DNA of 11,826 bases from an uncultured Rheinheimera sp. (GTDB taxonomy: Bacteria; Pseudomonadota; Gammaproteobacteria; Enterobacterales; Alteromonadaceae): contig CALTZU010000108.1 of NCBI GenBank assembly GCA_943913835.1, positions 1 through 11,826 on the forward strand, given 5' to 3'. Both the position numbers and the translations under genes were made by a program. This document shows positions 5,579 to 11,826 of the stretch, piece after piece. The stretch's first letter is position 1; each line of letters begins with the position of its first letter. The notes under the pieces were generated by a model. That model did no database searches, had not been told where the DNA came from, and saw only the letters and a program-made list of their open reading frames with translations.

Positions 5579-7120
5579 TTACCAAGTCTGAGTTGCTTTA
5601 AACTTCTCAATAGCGCCTTTTAATGTCGCTTCGATTTGGTCGTTGTAGTTACCGGTTTTGTTCAGATCAGCCATAAACGCTGCGTGCTCTGAGTGCATGT
5701 AAGCAATTAAAGCGGCTTCAAAATCAAGGATTTTGGCAACTTCGATATCTTTCATATAGCCTTTTTCGATAGCGAAAATAGACACACCCATGTCAGCCAC
5801 GCCCATTGGCGCGTATTGTAACTGTTTCATCAGTTCAGTAACTTTCTGGCCGTGGTCTAACTGCGCACGAGTCGCGTCATCCAGGTCAGAAGCGAACTGA
5901 GCGAATGCCGCCAGTTCAGAGTACTGAGCTAAGGCTAAACGGATACCGCCACCCAGCTTTTTGATGATTTTGGTTTGAGCAGCACCACCAACACGAGATA
6001 CCGAAATACCAGCGTTTACTGCTGGACGGATACCGGCGTTGAATAAACCAGATTCTAAGAAGATCTGACCGTCAGTGATCGAAATTACGTTGGTTGGTAC
6101 GAACGCAGAAACGTCGCCAGCCTGAGTTTCGATAATTGGCAGTGCAGTTAATGAACCAGTTTTGCCTTTCACTTCACCGTTAGTTAAACGCTCAACATAA
6201 TGCTCGTTTACACGAGATGCGCGCTCTAACAGACGGCTGTGTAAATAGAATACGTCACCTGGGTAAGCTTCACGGCCTGGTGGACGACGTAACAACAGAG
6301 AGATTTGACGGTAAGCAACAGCTTGTTTAGACAAGTCATCGTATACGATCAGTGCATCTTCACCGCGGTCACGGAAGTATTCACCCATAGTACAACCAGA
6401 GTATGGCGCCAGGAATTGCAGTGCAGCGGCTTCAGAAGCAGAAGCTACAACCACAATAGTGTGGGCCAGAGCGCCGTGCTCTTCCAGTTTACGTACTACG
6501 TTAGCGATAGTAGAAGCTTTTTGGCCGATAGCTACATAGATACATTTCACGCCAGAAGTTTTCTGGTTGATGATGGCATCGATAGCTAAAGCCGTTTTAC
6601 CTGTCTGACGGTCACCGATTAACAATTCACGCTGACCACGACCGATTGGGATCATGGAGTCAACTGACTTGTAACCAGTTTGCAGAGGTTGGTCTACTGA
6701 ACGACGATCGATAACGCCAGGAGCGATTTTTTCTACTGGTGCGAAACCAGCAGCATCGATTGGACCTTTACCGTCGATTGGCTCACCTAAAGTGTTAACC
6801 ACACGGCCTAACAGACCTGGGCCAACTGGTACTTCAAGGATACGGCCAGTAGCTTTAACTTTGGTGCCTTCACGCAGGTCCGCGTATGGACCCATAACTA
6901 CTGCACCTACTGAGTTTCTTTCTAAGTTCAGTGCGATAGCGTAACGGTTGCCAGGAAGCTCAATCATTTCACCTTGCATACAGTCAGCAAGGCCGTTGAT
7001 ACGGATAATACCGTCAGTAACAGCGACGATAGTACCTTCGTTGCGAGCTTCACTGACAACTTCGAACTGTTCAATACGTTTTTTGATCAGTTCAGAGATT
7101 TCAGTGGAATTCAGTTGCAT
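5579..7120 (-). CDS. atpA: ATP synthase F1 subunit alpha (regulatory nucleotide-binding)
   Basis: Alpha alternates with beta in the F1 head and supplies the arginine finger to the catalytic sites. The 513 residues equal the E. coli length. Visible are the N-terminal MQLNSTEISELIKKRIEQF segment that binds delta, the P-loop GDRQTGKT (169-176, Lys175), the ALIVYDDLSKQAVAYRQISLLLRRPPGREAYPGDVFYLHSRLLER core, and the GISVSRVGGAAQ signature with arginine-finger Arg376. The ATG at 7120 has GGGGAT six bases upstream. It lies 14 bases after atpH, and a hairpin-containing 54-base gap separates it from atpG. Confidence 0.99.
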   Translation of the reverse strand: MQLNSTEISELIKKRIEQFEVVSEARNEGTIVAVTDGIIRINGLADCMQGEMIELPGNRYAIALNLERNSVGAVVMGPYADLREGTKVKATGRILEVPVGPGLLGRVVNTLGEPIDGKGPIDAAGFAPVEKIAPGVIDRRSVDQPLQTGYKSVDSMIPIGRGQRELLIGDRQTGKTALAIDAIINQKTSGVKCIYVAIGQKASTIANVVRKLEEHGALAHTIVVVASASEAAALQFLAPYSGCTMGEYFRDRGEDALIVYDDLSKQAVAYRQISLLLRRPPGREAYPGDVFYLHSRLLERASRVNEHYVERLTNGEVKGKTGSLTALPIIETQAGDVSAFVPTNVISITDGQIFLESGLFNAGIRPAVNAGISVSRVGGAAQTKIIKKLGGGIRLALAQYSELAAFAQFASDLDDATRAQLDHGQKVTELMKQLQYAPMGVADMGVSIFAIEKGYMKDIEVAKILDFEAALIAYMHSEHAAFMADLNKTGNYNDQIEATLKGAIEKFKATQTW

Positions 7121-7134
7121 GCTCTAATCCCCAA

Positions 7135-7668
7135 TTATGACTGCAGTGCAGTAGCTAAACGGTCTAACTTGCCACGAACCGAGCCGTCAATCACCATATC
7201 ACCGGCTTTGATTAACATACCGCCAACGACGGTCGGATCTACACTACAGTTCAATTTCACTTTACGTGCTAAACGTTGCGATAAAGCCGCAGCCAGTTTG
7301 TCTTGTTGTGCTGCACTGAGCGTCGTTGCAGAAGTCACATCAACAGTGGCCTCTTTTTCGTACTCAGCTTTTAATGCAACATAACCGTCAAACACTGCAG
7401 GCAACGCCAGCAAGCGATTATTTTCCGCCATGAGCTTGATAAAATTCTGGCCATGCGCATTTAACTGCTCACCGCACACTTTTAAAAAGAACTCAGCTTG
7501 CTTTTCAGCTGCACCGGCACTTTGCAGTTGCTCGGCGACAAAATCATTTTTTGCTACTTCAGCAGCGAAAAATAACATGCCAGCCCAGGCTTCTAATGCA
7601 TTGTGCTCTACTGCAAACTCAAACGCCGCTTTGGCGTAAGGACGAGCTAAATTAGTCAGTTCAGACAT
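7135..7668 (-). CDS. atpH: ATP synthase F1 subunit delta
   Basis: Delta sits on top of F1 and links alpha to the peripheral b-subunit stalk. The 177-residue protein (E. coli 177) begins MSELTNLARPYAKAAFEFAV, the standard delta start with RPYAKAAFE. The C-terminal signature DPTVVGGMLIKAGDMVIDGSVRGKLDRLATAL is complete. The middle is less conserved and helical, as usual in this family. The ATG at 7668 follows GAGGA by seven bases. Only nine bases separate it from the atpF stop, which suits translational coupling. Confidence 0.97.
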   Translation of the reverse strand: MSELTNLARPYAKAAFEFAVEHNALEAWAGMLFFAAEVAKNDFVAEQLQSAGAAEKQAEFFLKVCGEQLNAHGQNFIKLMAENNRLLALPAVFDGYVALKAEYEKEATVDVTSATTLSAAQQDKLAAALSQRLARKVKLNCSVDPTVVGGMLIKAGDMVIDGSVRGKLDRLATALQS

Positions 7669-7677
7669 GGCTCATCC

Positions 7678-8151
7678 TCAATTAAGTTCTGCGACCAGTT
7701 TTTCCAGGATGTCGCTGTGAGCAGCTTCATCTATTGAACGCTGAAGAATTCTTTCTGCACCAGCTACAGCTAAAGCTGCAACTTGCTTACGTAATTCTTC
7801 TTTAGCTCTGATCCGTTCAGCTTCAACTTCGGCTTTCGCCTGAGCCAGGATTTTTTCCCGCTCTGCCTGTGCTTTTACGGCAGCTTCTTCAATAATCTGC
7901 TGTTCACGTTTTTTCGCCTGGTCAATCAAAGCAGAGGCTTGTGTCTTTGCTTCAACCAGTTGCTGTTTTGCTTTCTCTTGCGCTAAACGCAGATCCTGCT
8001 CAGCGCGATCAGTCGCGGCCAAGCCATCTGCAATTTTTTGCTGGCGAGTTTCAATAGCATTGATGATTGGTGGCCATACATATTTCATACAGAAAAGTAC
8101 GAACACCAGGAAAGCTATCAATTCACCAATGAGAGTGGCGTTAATATTCAC
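7678..8151 (-). CDS. atpF: ATP synthase Fo subunit b (peripheral stalk)
   Basis: Two copies of b form the peripheral stalk from the membrane to delta. The 157-residue protein (E. coli 156) has one N-terminal membrane helix (about 5-25, LIGELIAFLVFVLFCMKYVW) with the conserved FCMKYVWPPI boundary. A long charged Ala-, Glu-, Lys- and Gln-rich coiled coil follows to about 125. It ends with RKQVAALAVAGAERILQRSIDEAAHSDILEKLVAEL, close to E. coli. Translation starts at a GTG (8151-8149), supported by AAGGAG eight bases upstream and by alignment of MNINATLIGE with E. coli MNLNATILGQ. A short hairpin (ATTTAC/GTAAAT, 8166-8180) lies just before its ribosome binding site. Confidence 0.98.
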   Translation of the reverse strand: MNINATLIGELIAFLVFVLFCMKYVWPPIINAIETRQQKIADGLAATDRAEQDLRLAQEKAKQQLVEAKTQASALIDQAKKREQQIIEEAAVKAQAEREKILAQAKAEVEAERIRAKEELRKQVAALAVAGAERILQRSIDEAAHSDILEKLVAELN

Positions 8152-8200
8152 GACCGCTTCTCCTTATTTACAAAGTAAATGGTTCTGTTCAGAAACCGAA

Positions 8201-8437
8201 TTAAGCGATTGCGAACAGCATGTACAGACCGATAGCAACACCGATCATCGCGATGGCGTCGATTAAGCCTGCAACGATAAACATTTTACCTTGTAAAGAA
8301 CCGGCTAATTCTGGTTGACGAGCTGCTGATTCTAAGAATTTACCACCTAAAGTACCGAAACCAATTGCAGTACCTAAGGCACCGAAACCGATTAACAGGG
8401 CTACTGCGATGTATTTTAAGCCTAATACCATTTCCAT
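8201..8437 (-). CDS. atpE: ATP synthase Fo subunit c (proton-carrying ring)
   Basis: Subunit c forms the membrane rotor ring and carries protons on one acidic residue. The 78-residue product is a two-helix hairpin: helix 1 (about 5-30) with GALGTAIGFGTLGG, the polar loop ARQPEL (39-44, Arg40), and helix 2 with FIVAGLIDAIAMIG containing the essential Asp60. It lacks the Gln and Glu/Ser ligand set of sodium-coupled rings, so proton coupling is expected. The frame extends to a TTG at 8449, but that TTG is part of the TTGGAG ribosome binding site; GGAG lies six bases before the ATG at 8437, so the ATG is the start. It is preceded by a 52-base A/U-rich leader. Confidence 0.98.
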   Translation of the reverse strand: MEMVLGLKYIAVALLIGFGALGTAIGFGTLGGKFLESAARQPELAGSLQGKMFIVAGLIDAIAMIGVAIGLYMLFAIA

Positions 8438-8489
8438 GATTTTCTCCAAGTTTCTAAGTTAAAGTTAAAACGAAATTTTTATAACGAAA
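8438..8489 (-). promoter_or_regulatory. A/U-rich atpE translation initiation enhancer
   Basis: The 52 bases between atpB and atpE are strongly A/T-rich and contain, on the minus strand, TTTTAACT (8470-8463), then GAAAC and TTGGAGA just before the ATG. E. coli atpE has a well-studied U-rich enhancer with TTTTAACTGAAAC and CTGGAGA in the same order, which raises c-subunit synthesis to match its high copy number in the ring. The same arrangement here suggests the same role. Function is inferred from resemblance recalled without an alignment. Confidence 0.7.
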
Positions 8490-9287
8490 TCAGTGTTTCT
8501 CGTGCGCCATACTCAGGTATACCACTGTCAGGATAGTGAAAATAAAGGCCTGAAGTGGAATAACTAATAAGTGGAACGCTGCCCAGACGAAATGCAAACC
8601 AAAGATCTGGTAAATACCCGTCATAGCAATCAGGATAAATATCAGTTCGCCTGCATACATGTTACCGAACAACCGCAGCGCCAATGACAATGGTTTTGCC
8701 AGCAGAGCTACTACTTCCAGAATGAAGTTGAACCAGTACAACCAAGGTGTATTAAAAGGTTGAGTAGTTAATTCTTTAATGAAACCACCCACACCTTTAA
8801 TTTTGATGGAGTAGTAAATCATCAGAATAAATACACCCAGCGCCAGAGCAATAGTCATGTTCAGGTCGGTGGTAGGTACAATTTTCATGTAGACATGATG
8901 CGGGTCGTAACCCATAGAAGCACCAATTTGCTGTGCTGCGTAAGGAATGAAGTCTACCGGGATTAAATCCAGTAAGTTCATTAACAATACCCAGACAAAA
9001 ATAGTCAGTGCAAGTGGCGCTATCACAGGGCTTTTGCCGTGAAAGGTGCTTTTGACAATAGAGTCAATAAACTCAACCATCATCTCAACAGCACATTGCC
9101 ATTTGGTTGGAACACCGGCGTTGGCTTTTTTTGCCACAGCACGGAAAGAAAAAAGGAACACAAGTCCCATTAGAATTGACCAGCCTAAAGTATCAACGTG
9201 AACGGTCCAAAAACCTTCGCCGACACTCCAGTTGGTCAAGTGGTGAGTAATATACTCTTTGCTTGTAATCTCAGCACCTGATGCCAT
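8490..9287 (-). CDS. atpB: ATP synthase Fo subunit a (proton channel)
   Basis: Subunit a provides the proton half-channels against the c-ring. The 265-residue membrane protein (E. coli 271) shows HGKSPVIAPLALTIFVWVLLMNLLDLIP (about 83-110), SIKIKGVGGFIKELTTQPFN (160-179), and the channel helix LSLALRLFGNMYAGELIFIL with essential Arg205 (E. coli Arg210) and Glu214. His239 and Gln246 in the last helix match the E. coli channel residues. The frame reaches a TTG at 9299 inside atpI, but the ATG at 9287 gives MASGAEITSKEYITHH, aligning with E. coli MASENMTPQDYIGHH. The ATG lies two bases after the atpI stop, and with only a weak GGGA site it is probably translated by coupling. Confidence 0.97.
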   Translation of the reverse strand: MASGAEITSKEYITHHLTNWSVGEGFWTVHVDTLGWSILMGLVFLFSFRAVAKKANAGVPTKWQCAVEMMVEFIDSIVKSTFHGKSPVIAPLALTIFVWVLLMNLLDLIPVDFIPYAAQQIGASMGYDPHHVYMKIVPTTDLNMTIALALGVFILMIYYSIKIKGVGGFIKELTTQPFNTPWLYWFNFILEVVALLAKPLSLALRLFGNMYAGELIFILIAMTGIYQIFGLHFVWAAFHLLVIPLQAFIFTILTVVYLSMAHEKH

Positions 9288-9289
9288 CG

Positions 9290-9682
9290 TTAGTCCCAAT
9301 TATCGTAGTTAATTAAAATCGGTATCAGAATTTGCAACAGCAGTGCCACGCTAAAGGCCGTGATAAAAATCCAATGCACTACTGCGACAAATTTAAGCAC
9401 TGCTACGACCAGCAGTGCCACGACAAAAAATTTGATGGCTTCGCCCCGGTAAATGGATTTCAGGATCAATTGAACCTGATCTGCACCTTGAAAGCGGAAC
9501 ACATACCAGGCAAAGATGGAGTGAGGAAGCATGCCACAGAGCAGCCCCAACAAAGCGGATTTTGCGGATCGTCCATCCATTGCCAGCCAAACTATAGTTG
9601 TTATTACGGCTGTGGCCAGAAACTGGCTCAGCAACAACTTAGGAATTAGCGATAAAGGGCCTTTTTTTTGAGTTTTTAGCAC
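9290..9682 (-). CDS. atpI: AtpI, ATP synthase accessory membrane protein
   Basis: AtpI is a non-stoichiometric membrane protein that helps c-ring assembly or stability and is the usual first gene of atp operons. The 130 residues (E. coli 126) contain about four hydrophobic segments (near 13-32, 38-60, 78-95 and 100-122). The YRGEAIKFFVVALLVVAVLKF region matches the conserved GEAFK segment of AtpI. The likely start is GTG (9682-9680); no better ATG exists upstream, and the nearest Shine-Dalgarno is a weak AGG nine bases away, which fits low expression. The stop nearly abuts atpB. The family is poorly conserved, so the call rests on position, length, topology and that motif. Confidence 0.92.
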   Translation of the reverse strand: MLKTQKKGPLSLIPKLLLSQFLATAVITTIVWLAMDGRSAKSALLGLLCGMLPHSIFAWYVFRFQGADQVQLILKSIYRGEAIKFFVVALLVVAVLKFVAVVHWIFITAFSVALLLQILIPILINYDNWD

Positions 9683-9733
9683 TTTTTATGGCCTGCTAAT
9701 CCTGTCAATATTGAATAGTTTAAAGCCTGCGCA

Positions 9734-9761
9734 AGTATACTTATCTGCCTTTTTTTTGCAA
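9734..9761 (-). promoter_or_regulatory. Probable main promoter of the atp operon
   Basis: On the minus strand TTGCAA (9761-9756) and TATACT (9739-9734) are 16 bases apart. The -10 matches consensus at 5 of 6 positions and the -35 at 4 of 6. The spacer starts with an A tract that completes a run of eight A. Transcription would start near 9727, about 45 bases before the atpI GTG. A TTGACA further down (9708-9703) has no matching -10. Confidence 0.65.
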
Positions 9762-9824
9762 GAAAAAGCGGCCTTACTGTGACTTTTGTCTGTAATAATG
9801 AAAAACTACACTCAGGGATCCAAA

Positions 9825-10706
9825 TTACTCTGGTTGTAATTTGCTCAGAATACCTTCCAGCTCATCTAAGCTGCTGTAAGATATCACCAGATTACCTTTG
9901 CCCTTTTTGTTGTAATTAATCTCAACAGGGGCGGAAAAACGCTCACTTAAGCGTTGTTCCAGCGAACTGACATCAGGATCTTTGACCTTTGGAGTAGCTT
10001 CAGGGGTAGGTTCAAGTAAGCGGCGCACCAGATTTTCAGTATCACGAACTGTCATCTGCCTGGCAGACACTATGCGGGCAGCGTCTGATTGCGCCAGGCC
10101 ATCCAGAGCTAATAATGCTCGGGCATGGCCCATTTCTATATCACCATGTTCCAGCAATAACTTCACATCGTCATTCAGCTGGTTCAAACGTAATAAGTTG
10201 GTCACGCTTGCACGTGATTTACCCACAGCGTCAGCGACTTGCTGATGCGTCAGTTCAAATTCGGACAATAAACGCTGTAATGCAATGGCTTCTTCCATCG
10301 CATTCAGATCTTCGCGCTGAATGTTTTCAATCAGGGCAATAGCCACAGCAGCTTCGTCTGGTACGTCTTTGATAATACAAGGAATAACGTCAAGCTGAGC
10401 CAACTGGCTTGCCCGCCAGCGCCGCTCGCCCGCTATGATTTCGTAGGATTGTTCTCCCACCTGACGGACAACGATTGGCTGGATCACACCTTGAGAGCGG
10501 ATGGAACTGGCTAAATCTTCCAGCGCATCCTGCGACATATCTTTACGCGGCTGATATTTACCCGGCTTAAGCCATTCAATAGGCAGTTTTTGTAACTCAC
10601 TGCGTTGAGCTGAAGAAAAGTTGCCGTCATTCTGTTGATCAGACACAGGTTTAGTGGTGAGTAAAGCGTCTAAGCCCCGGCCTAAGCCACGTTTTTTTAC
10701 CGACAT
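9825..10706 (-). CDS. parB: ParB/Spo0J chromosome-partitioning CTPase
   Basis: ParB binds parS, uses CTP to close into a sliding clamp, spreads on DNA and stimulates ParA during origin segregation. The 293 residues start with the standard MSVKKRGLGRGLDALL tail that contacts ParA. The CTP-binding domain (about 40-135) has QPRK, IQPIVVR (75-81), the C-box AGERRWRA (92-99) and ENIQREDLN (127-135). A helix-turn-helix DNA-binding domain covers about 152-174 (LTHQQVADAVGKSRASVTNLLRL). The C-terminal dimer domain follows from about 235. The ATG at 10706 has AAGGA at a long 12-base spacing, 22 bases after parA, so coupling is likely. A near-consensus parS at 1089 is a probable target. Confidence 0.97.
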   Translation of the reverse strand: MSVKKRGLGRGLDALLTTKPVSDQQNDGNFSSAQRSELQKLPIEWLKPGKYQPRKDMSQDALEDLASSIRSQGVIQPIVVRQVGEQSYEIIAGERRWRASQLAQLDVIPCIIKDVPDEAAVAIALIENIQREDLNAMEEAIALQRLLSEFELTHQQVADAVGKSRASVTNLLRLNQLNDDVKLLLEHGDIEMGHARALLALDGLAQSDAARIVSARQMTVRDTENLVRRLLEPTPEATPKVKDPDVSSLEQRLSERFSAPVEINYNKKGKGNLVISYSSLDELEGILSKLQPE

Positions 10707-10728
10707 CTTCAGTTGTATTCCTTGTCAA

Positions 10729-11523
10729 TTAGGCAGGAGTGGTGGTTTTTACAGTTTTTTTGTCAGCACGACGTAAAATTTCGCCTGCTAATGCCAAATA
10801 GGCTTTGGCCCCTGTTGAACCTTTGTCGTAATACATGACGGGTGTACCAAAACTTGGTGCTTCCGCCAGTCTTACGTTCCGTGGGATCACAGCACGGTAG
10901 ACTTTATCGCCAAAATGTTGTTTCAGTTGCTCAGACACGTCATTGGCCAGACGGTTCCGCGGATCGTACATAGTCCGTAAAATACCCTCGATTTTCAGAT
11001 CGGCATTGACTACAGAGGTCAGCTGATTGATGGTATCCATCAAGGCAGTTAACCCTTCCAGCGCGTAATATTCACATTGCATAGGCACCAGCACTGAGTC
11101 GGCAGCCGCCATGGCATTGACTGTCAGCATGTTCAACGCCGGCGGACAATCAATAAAAATAAAATCATACTGCTGGCGGGCATCTTTTAACGCATTACGT
11201 AAACGCAGTTCACGGGCAAACACATTCAGCAAACGCACTTCGGCAGCAGTGACATCAGAATTGGCAGCGACAAGGTGATAGCCACCGGCCGTCTCTTTCA
11301 CTACAACTTCGGCGAAAGGTTTTTCTTCCACCAATAATTCATAAGCACTTGCAGGAACGGCATATTTGTCGACGCCACTACCCATGGTAGCGTTACCTTG
11401 CGGGTCTAAATCAATCAGCAGTACCTTACGTTTGGTTGCAGCCATAGAGGCAGCCAGATTGACCGCTGTGGTTGTTTTACCCACACCACCTTTCTGGTTT
11501 GCAATAGCTATGACTTTTCCCAC
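10729..11523 (-). CDS. parA: ParA/Soj chromosome-partitioning ATPase
   Basis: ParA is a Walker-type ATPase that binds nucleoid DNA as an ATP dimer and is released by ParB, moving the origin region. The 264 residues contain the deviant Walker A motif KGGVGKTT (11-18) with signature Lys11 and catalytic Lys16, Walker A' LLIDLDPQGNAT (Asp38 and Asp40), and Walker B FIFIDCPP (Asp125). The absence of an N-terminal helix-turn-helix marks the short chromosomal Soj type rather than the plasmid P1 type. Translation begins at GTG (11523-11521), with GGGG five bases upstream; the Walker motif follows so closely that no later start is possible. It lies 27 bases after rsmG and 22 before parB. Confidence 0.97.
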   Translation of the reverse strand: MGKVIAIANQKGGVGKTTTAVNLAASMAATKRKVLLIDLDPQGNATMGSGVDKYAVPASAYELLVEEKPFAEVVVKETAGGYHLVAANSDVTAAEVRLLNVFARELRLRNALKDARQQYDFIFIDCPPALNMLTVNAMAAADSVLVPMQCEYYALEGLTALMDTINQLTSVVNADLKIEGILRTMYDPRNRLANDVSEQLKQHFGDKVYRAVIPRNVRLAEAPSFGTPVMYYDKGSTGAKAYLALAGEILRRADKKTVKTTTPA

Positions 11524-11550
11524 AAGGACCCCAATACGTTTTTGATTAAA

Positions 11551-11826
11551 TTAGATTTTCTCCAACACGACCAGATAACGTTCGGCGTTCAGTGTTGGCA
11601 CCTGTAACGGATGACTGCCGACAACTTTAACAAAATTCGGCAAAGCTGCAATTTCTTCTTGAACTAAAGCACCTTTCATGGCTAAAAACTGGCCATTCGC
11701 AGCAGGCAAGTGCTGACACCAGTTCACCATATCTGTCATCGAAGCGAAAGCTCGGCTCAATACCGCATCATACCCTGTTTCAGGTTGATGATCTTCCACC
11801 CGACTCTGAATAGCTTCAAAGTTCTG
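11551..11826 (-). CDS. rsmG: RsmG (GidB) 16S rRNA m7G527 methyltransferase, C-terminal part
   Basis: RsmG methylates N7 of G527 in 16S rRNA using S-adenosylmethionine. Only the last 91 residues are in the window; the gene continues past the right edge. The visible segment reads YDAVLSRAFASMTDMVNWCQ, then HLPAANGQFLAMKGAL, and ends with PLQVPTLNAERYLVVLEKI. These match the E. coli RsmG C-terminus ([43 protein letters not shown]). The S-adenosylmethionine-binding glycine loop lies outside. The stop is 27 bases before parA, so rsmG-parA-parB probably form one transcript, as in many bacteria where mnmG lies further upstream. Confidence 0.95.
   Translation of the reverse strand, partial: QNFEAIQSRVEDHQPETGYDAVLSRAFASMTDMVNWCQHLPAANGQFLAMKGALVQEEIAALPNFVKVVGSHPLQVPTLNAERYLVVLEKI

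Noticed and set aside
6974..7384. 136-codon plus-strand frame, and other plus-strand frames inside glmU, atpD, atpG, atpA, atpH, atpI and parB
   Set aside because: They lie opposite highly conserved genes, and their compositions are what antisense reading of those genes gives; no recognisable domain.
9393..9590. 65-codon minus-strand frame inside atpI in another frame
   Set aside because: It overlaps atpI, whose frame has the expected length, topology and motif; the alternative product is Cys/Arg-rich with no family resemblance.
9761..9780. AAGGCCGCTTTTT on the minus strand as a parB terminator
   Set aside because: The possible stem is only about three base pairs, too short for intrinsic termination.
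10205..10222. CACGTG core in parB, considered as a second parS
   Set aside because: Only the central bases match; the outer arms differ from the consensus at about six positions, and it lies in the helix-turn-helix coding region.
1..11826. tRNA, rRNA, CRISPR arrays, insertion sequences, toxin-antitoxin or defence genes
   Set aside because: I looked for these on both strands and saw no supporting structure, repeats or motifs; the window is ordinary core chromosome.

Overview
The window is a chromosomal housekeeping region of a gammaproteobacterium. The gene order rsmG-parA-parB-atpIBEFHAGDC-glmU, and proteins close to E. coli in length and motif, point to this class. Retention of parAB between rsmG and the atp operon, which E. 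coli lacks, and the moderate GC content suggest an Alteromonadales-type or Rheinheimera-like marine/freshwater bacterium. The genus is a guess. Nearly everything reads on the minus strand, so the biological order runs from right to left.

Right end (11826 to 9825): the 3' end of rsmG, a 16S rRNA methyltransferase gene, followed closely by parA and parB of the chromosome segregation system. Centre (9761 to 2762): a strong sigma70-like promoter, then the complete nine-gene F1Fo ATP synthase operon, atpI-B-E-F-H-A-G-D-C. It has an A/U-rich leader before atpE like the known E. coli translational enhancer and a perfect hairpin between atpA and atpG. It ends in a bidirectional terminator with a UUCG loop. 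Then a roughly 80-bp intergenic stretch with two hairpins that looks like a dispersed repeat, and glmU (UDP-GlcNAc synthesis), which ends in its own terminator.

Left end (1235 to 1): a 15/16 match to the parS centromere lies about 8.7 kb from parB. Next to it is a 60-residue hydrophobic small ORF, the only plausible plus-strand gene. Divergent from that ORF is a DUF1439/YceB-like outer-membrane lipoprotein gene with its own terminator. The first 100 bases hold two Fur-box-like palindromes upstream of an ATG whose gene runs off the left edge, so an iron-regulated gene begins there.

Functionally the window combines origin-proximal segregation (ParA, ParB, parS), energy production (ATP synthase), cell-wall precursor supply (GlmU) and envelope genes. 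I see no mobile element, CRISPR array, tRNA or rRNA, and no convincing novel multi-gene system. The points worth a second look are regulatory: parS, the Fur-controlled gene start, the repeat-like element, the intercistronic hairpin and the unassigned small membrane ORF.
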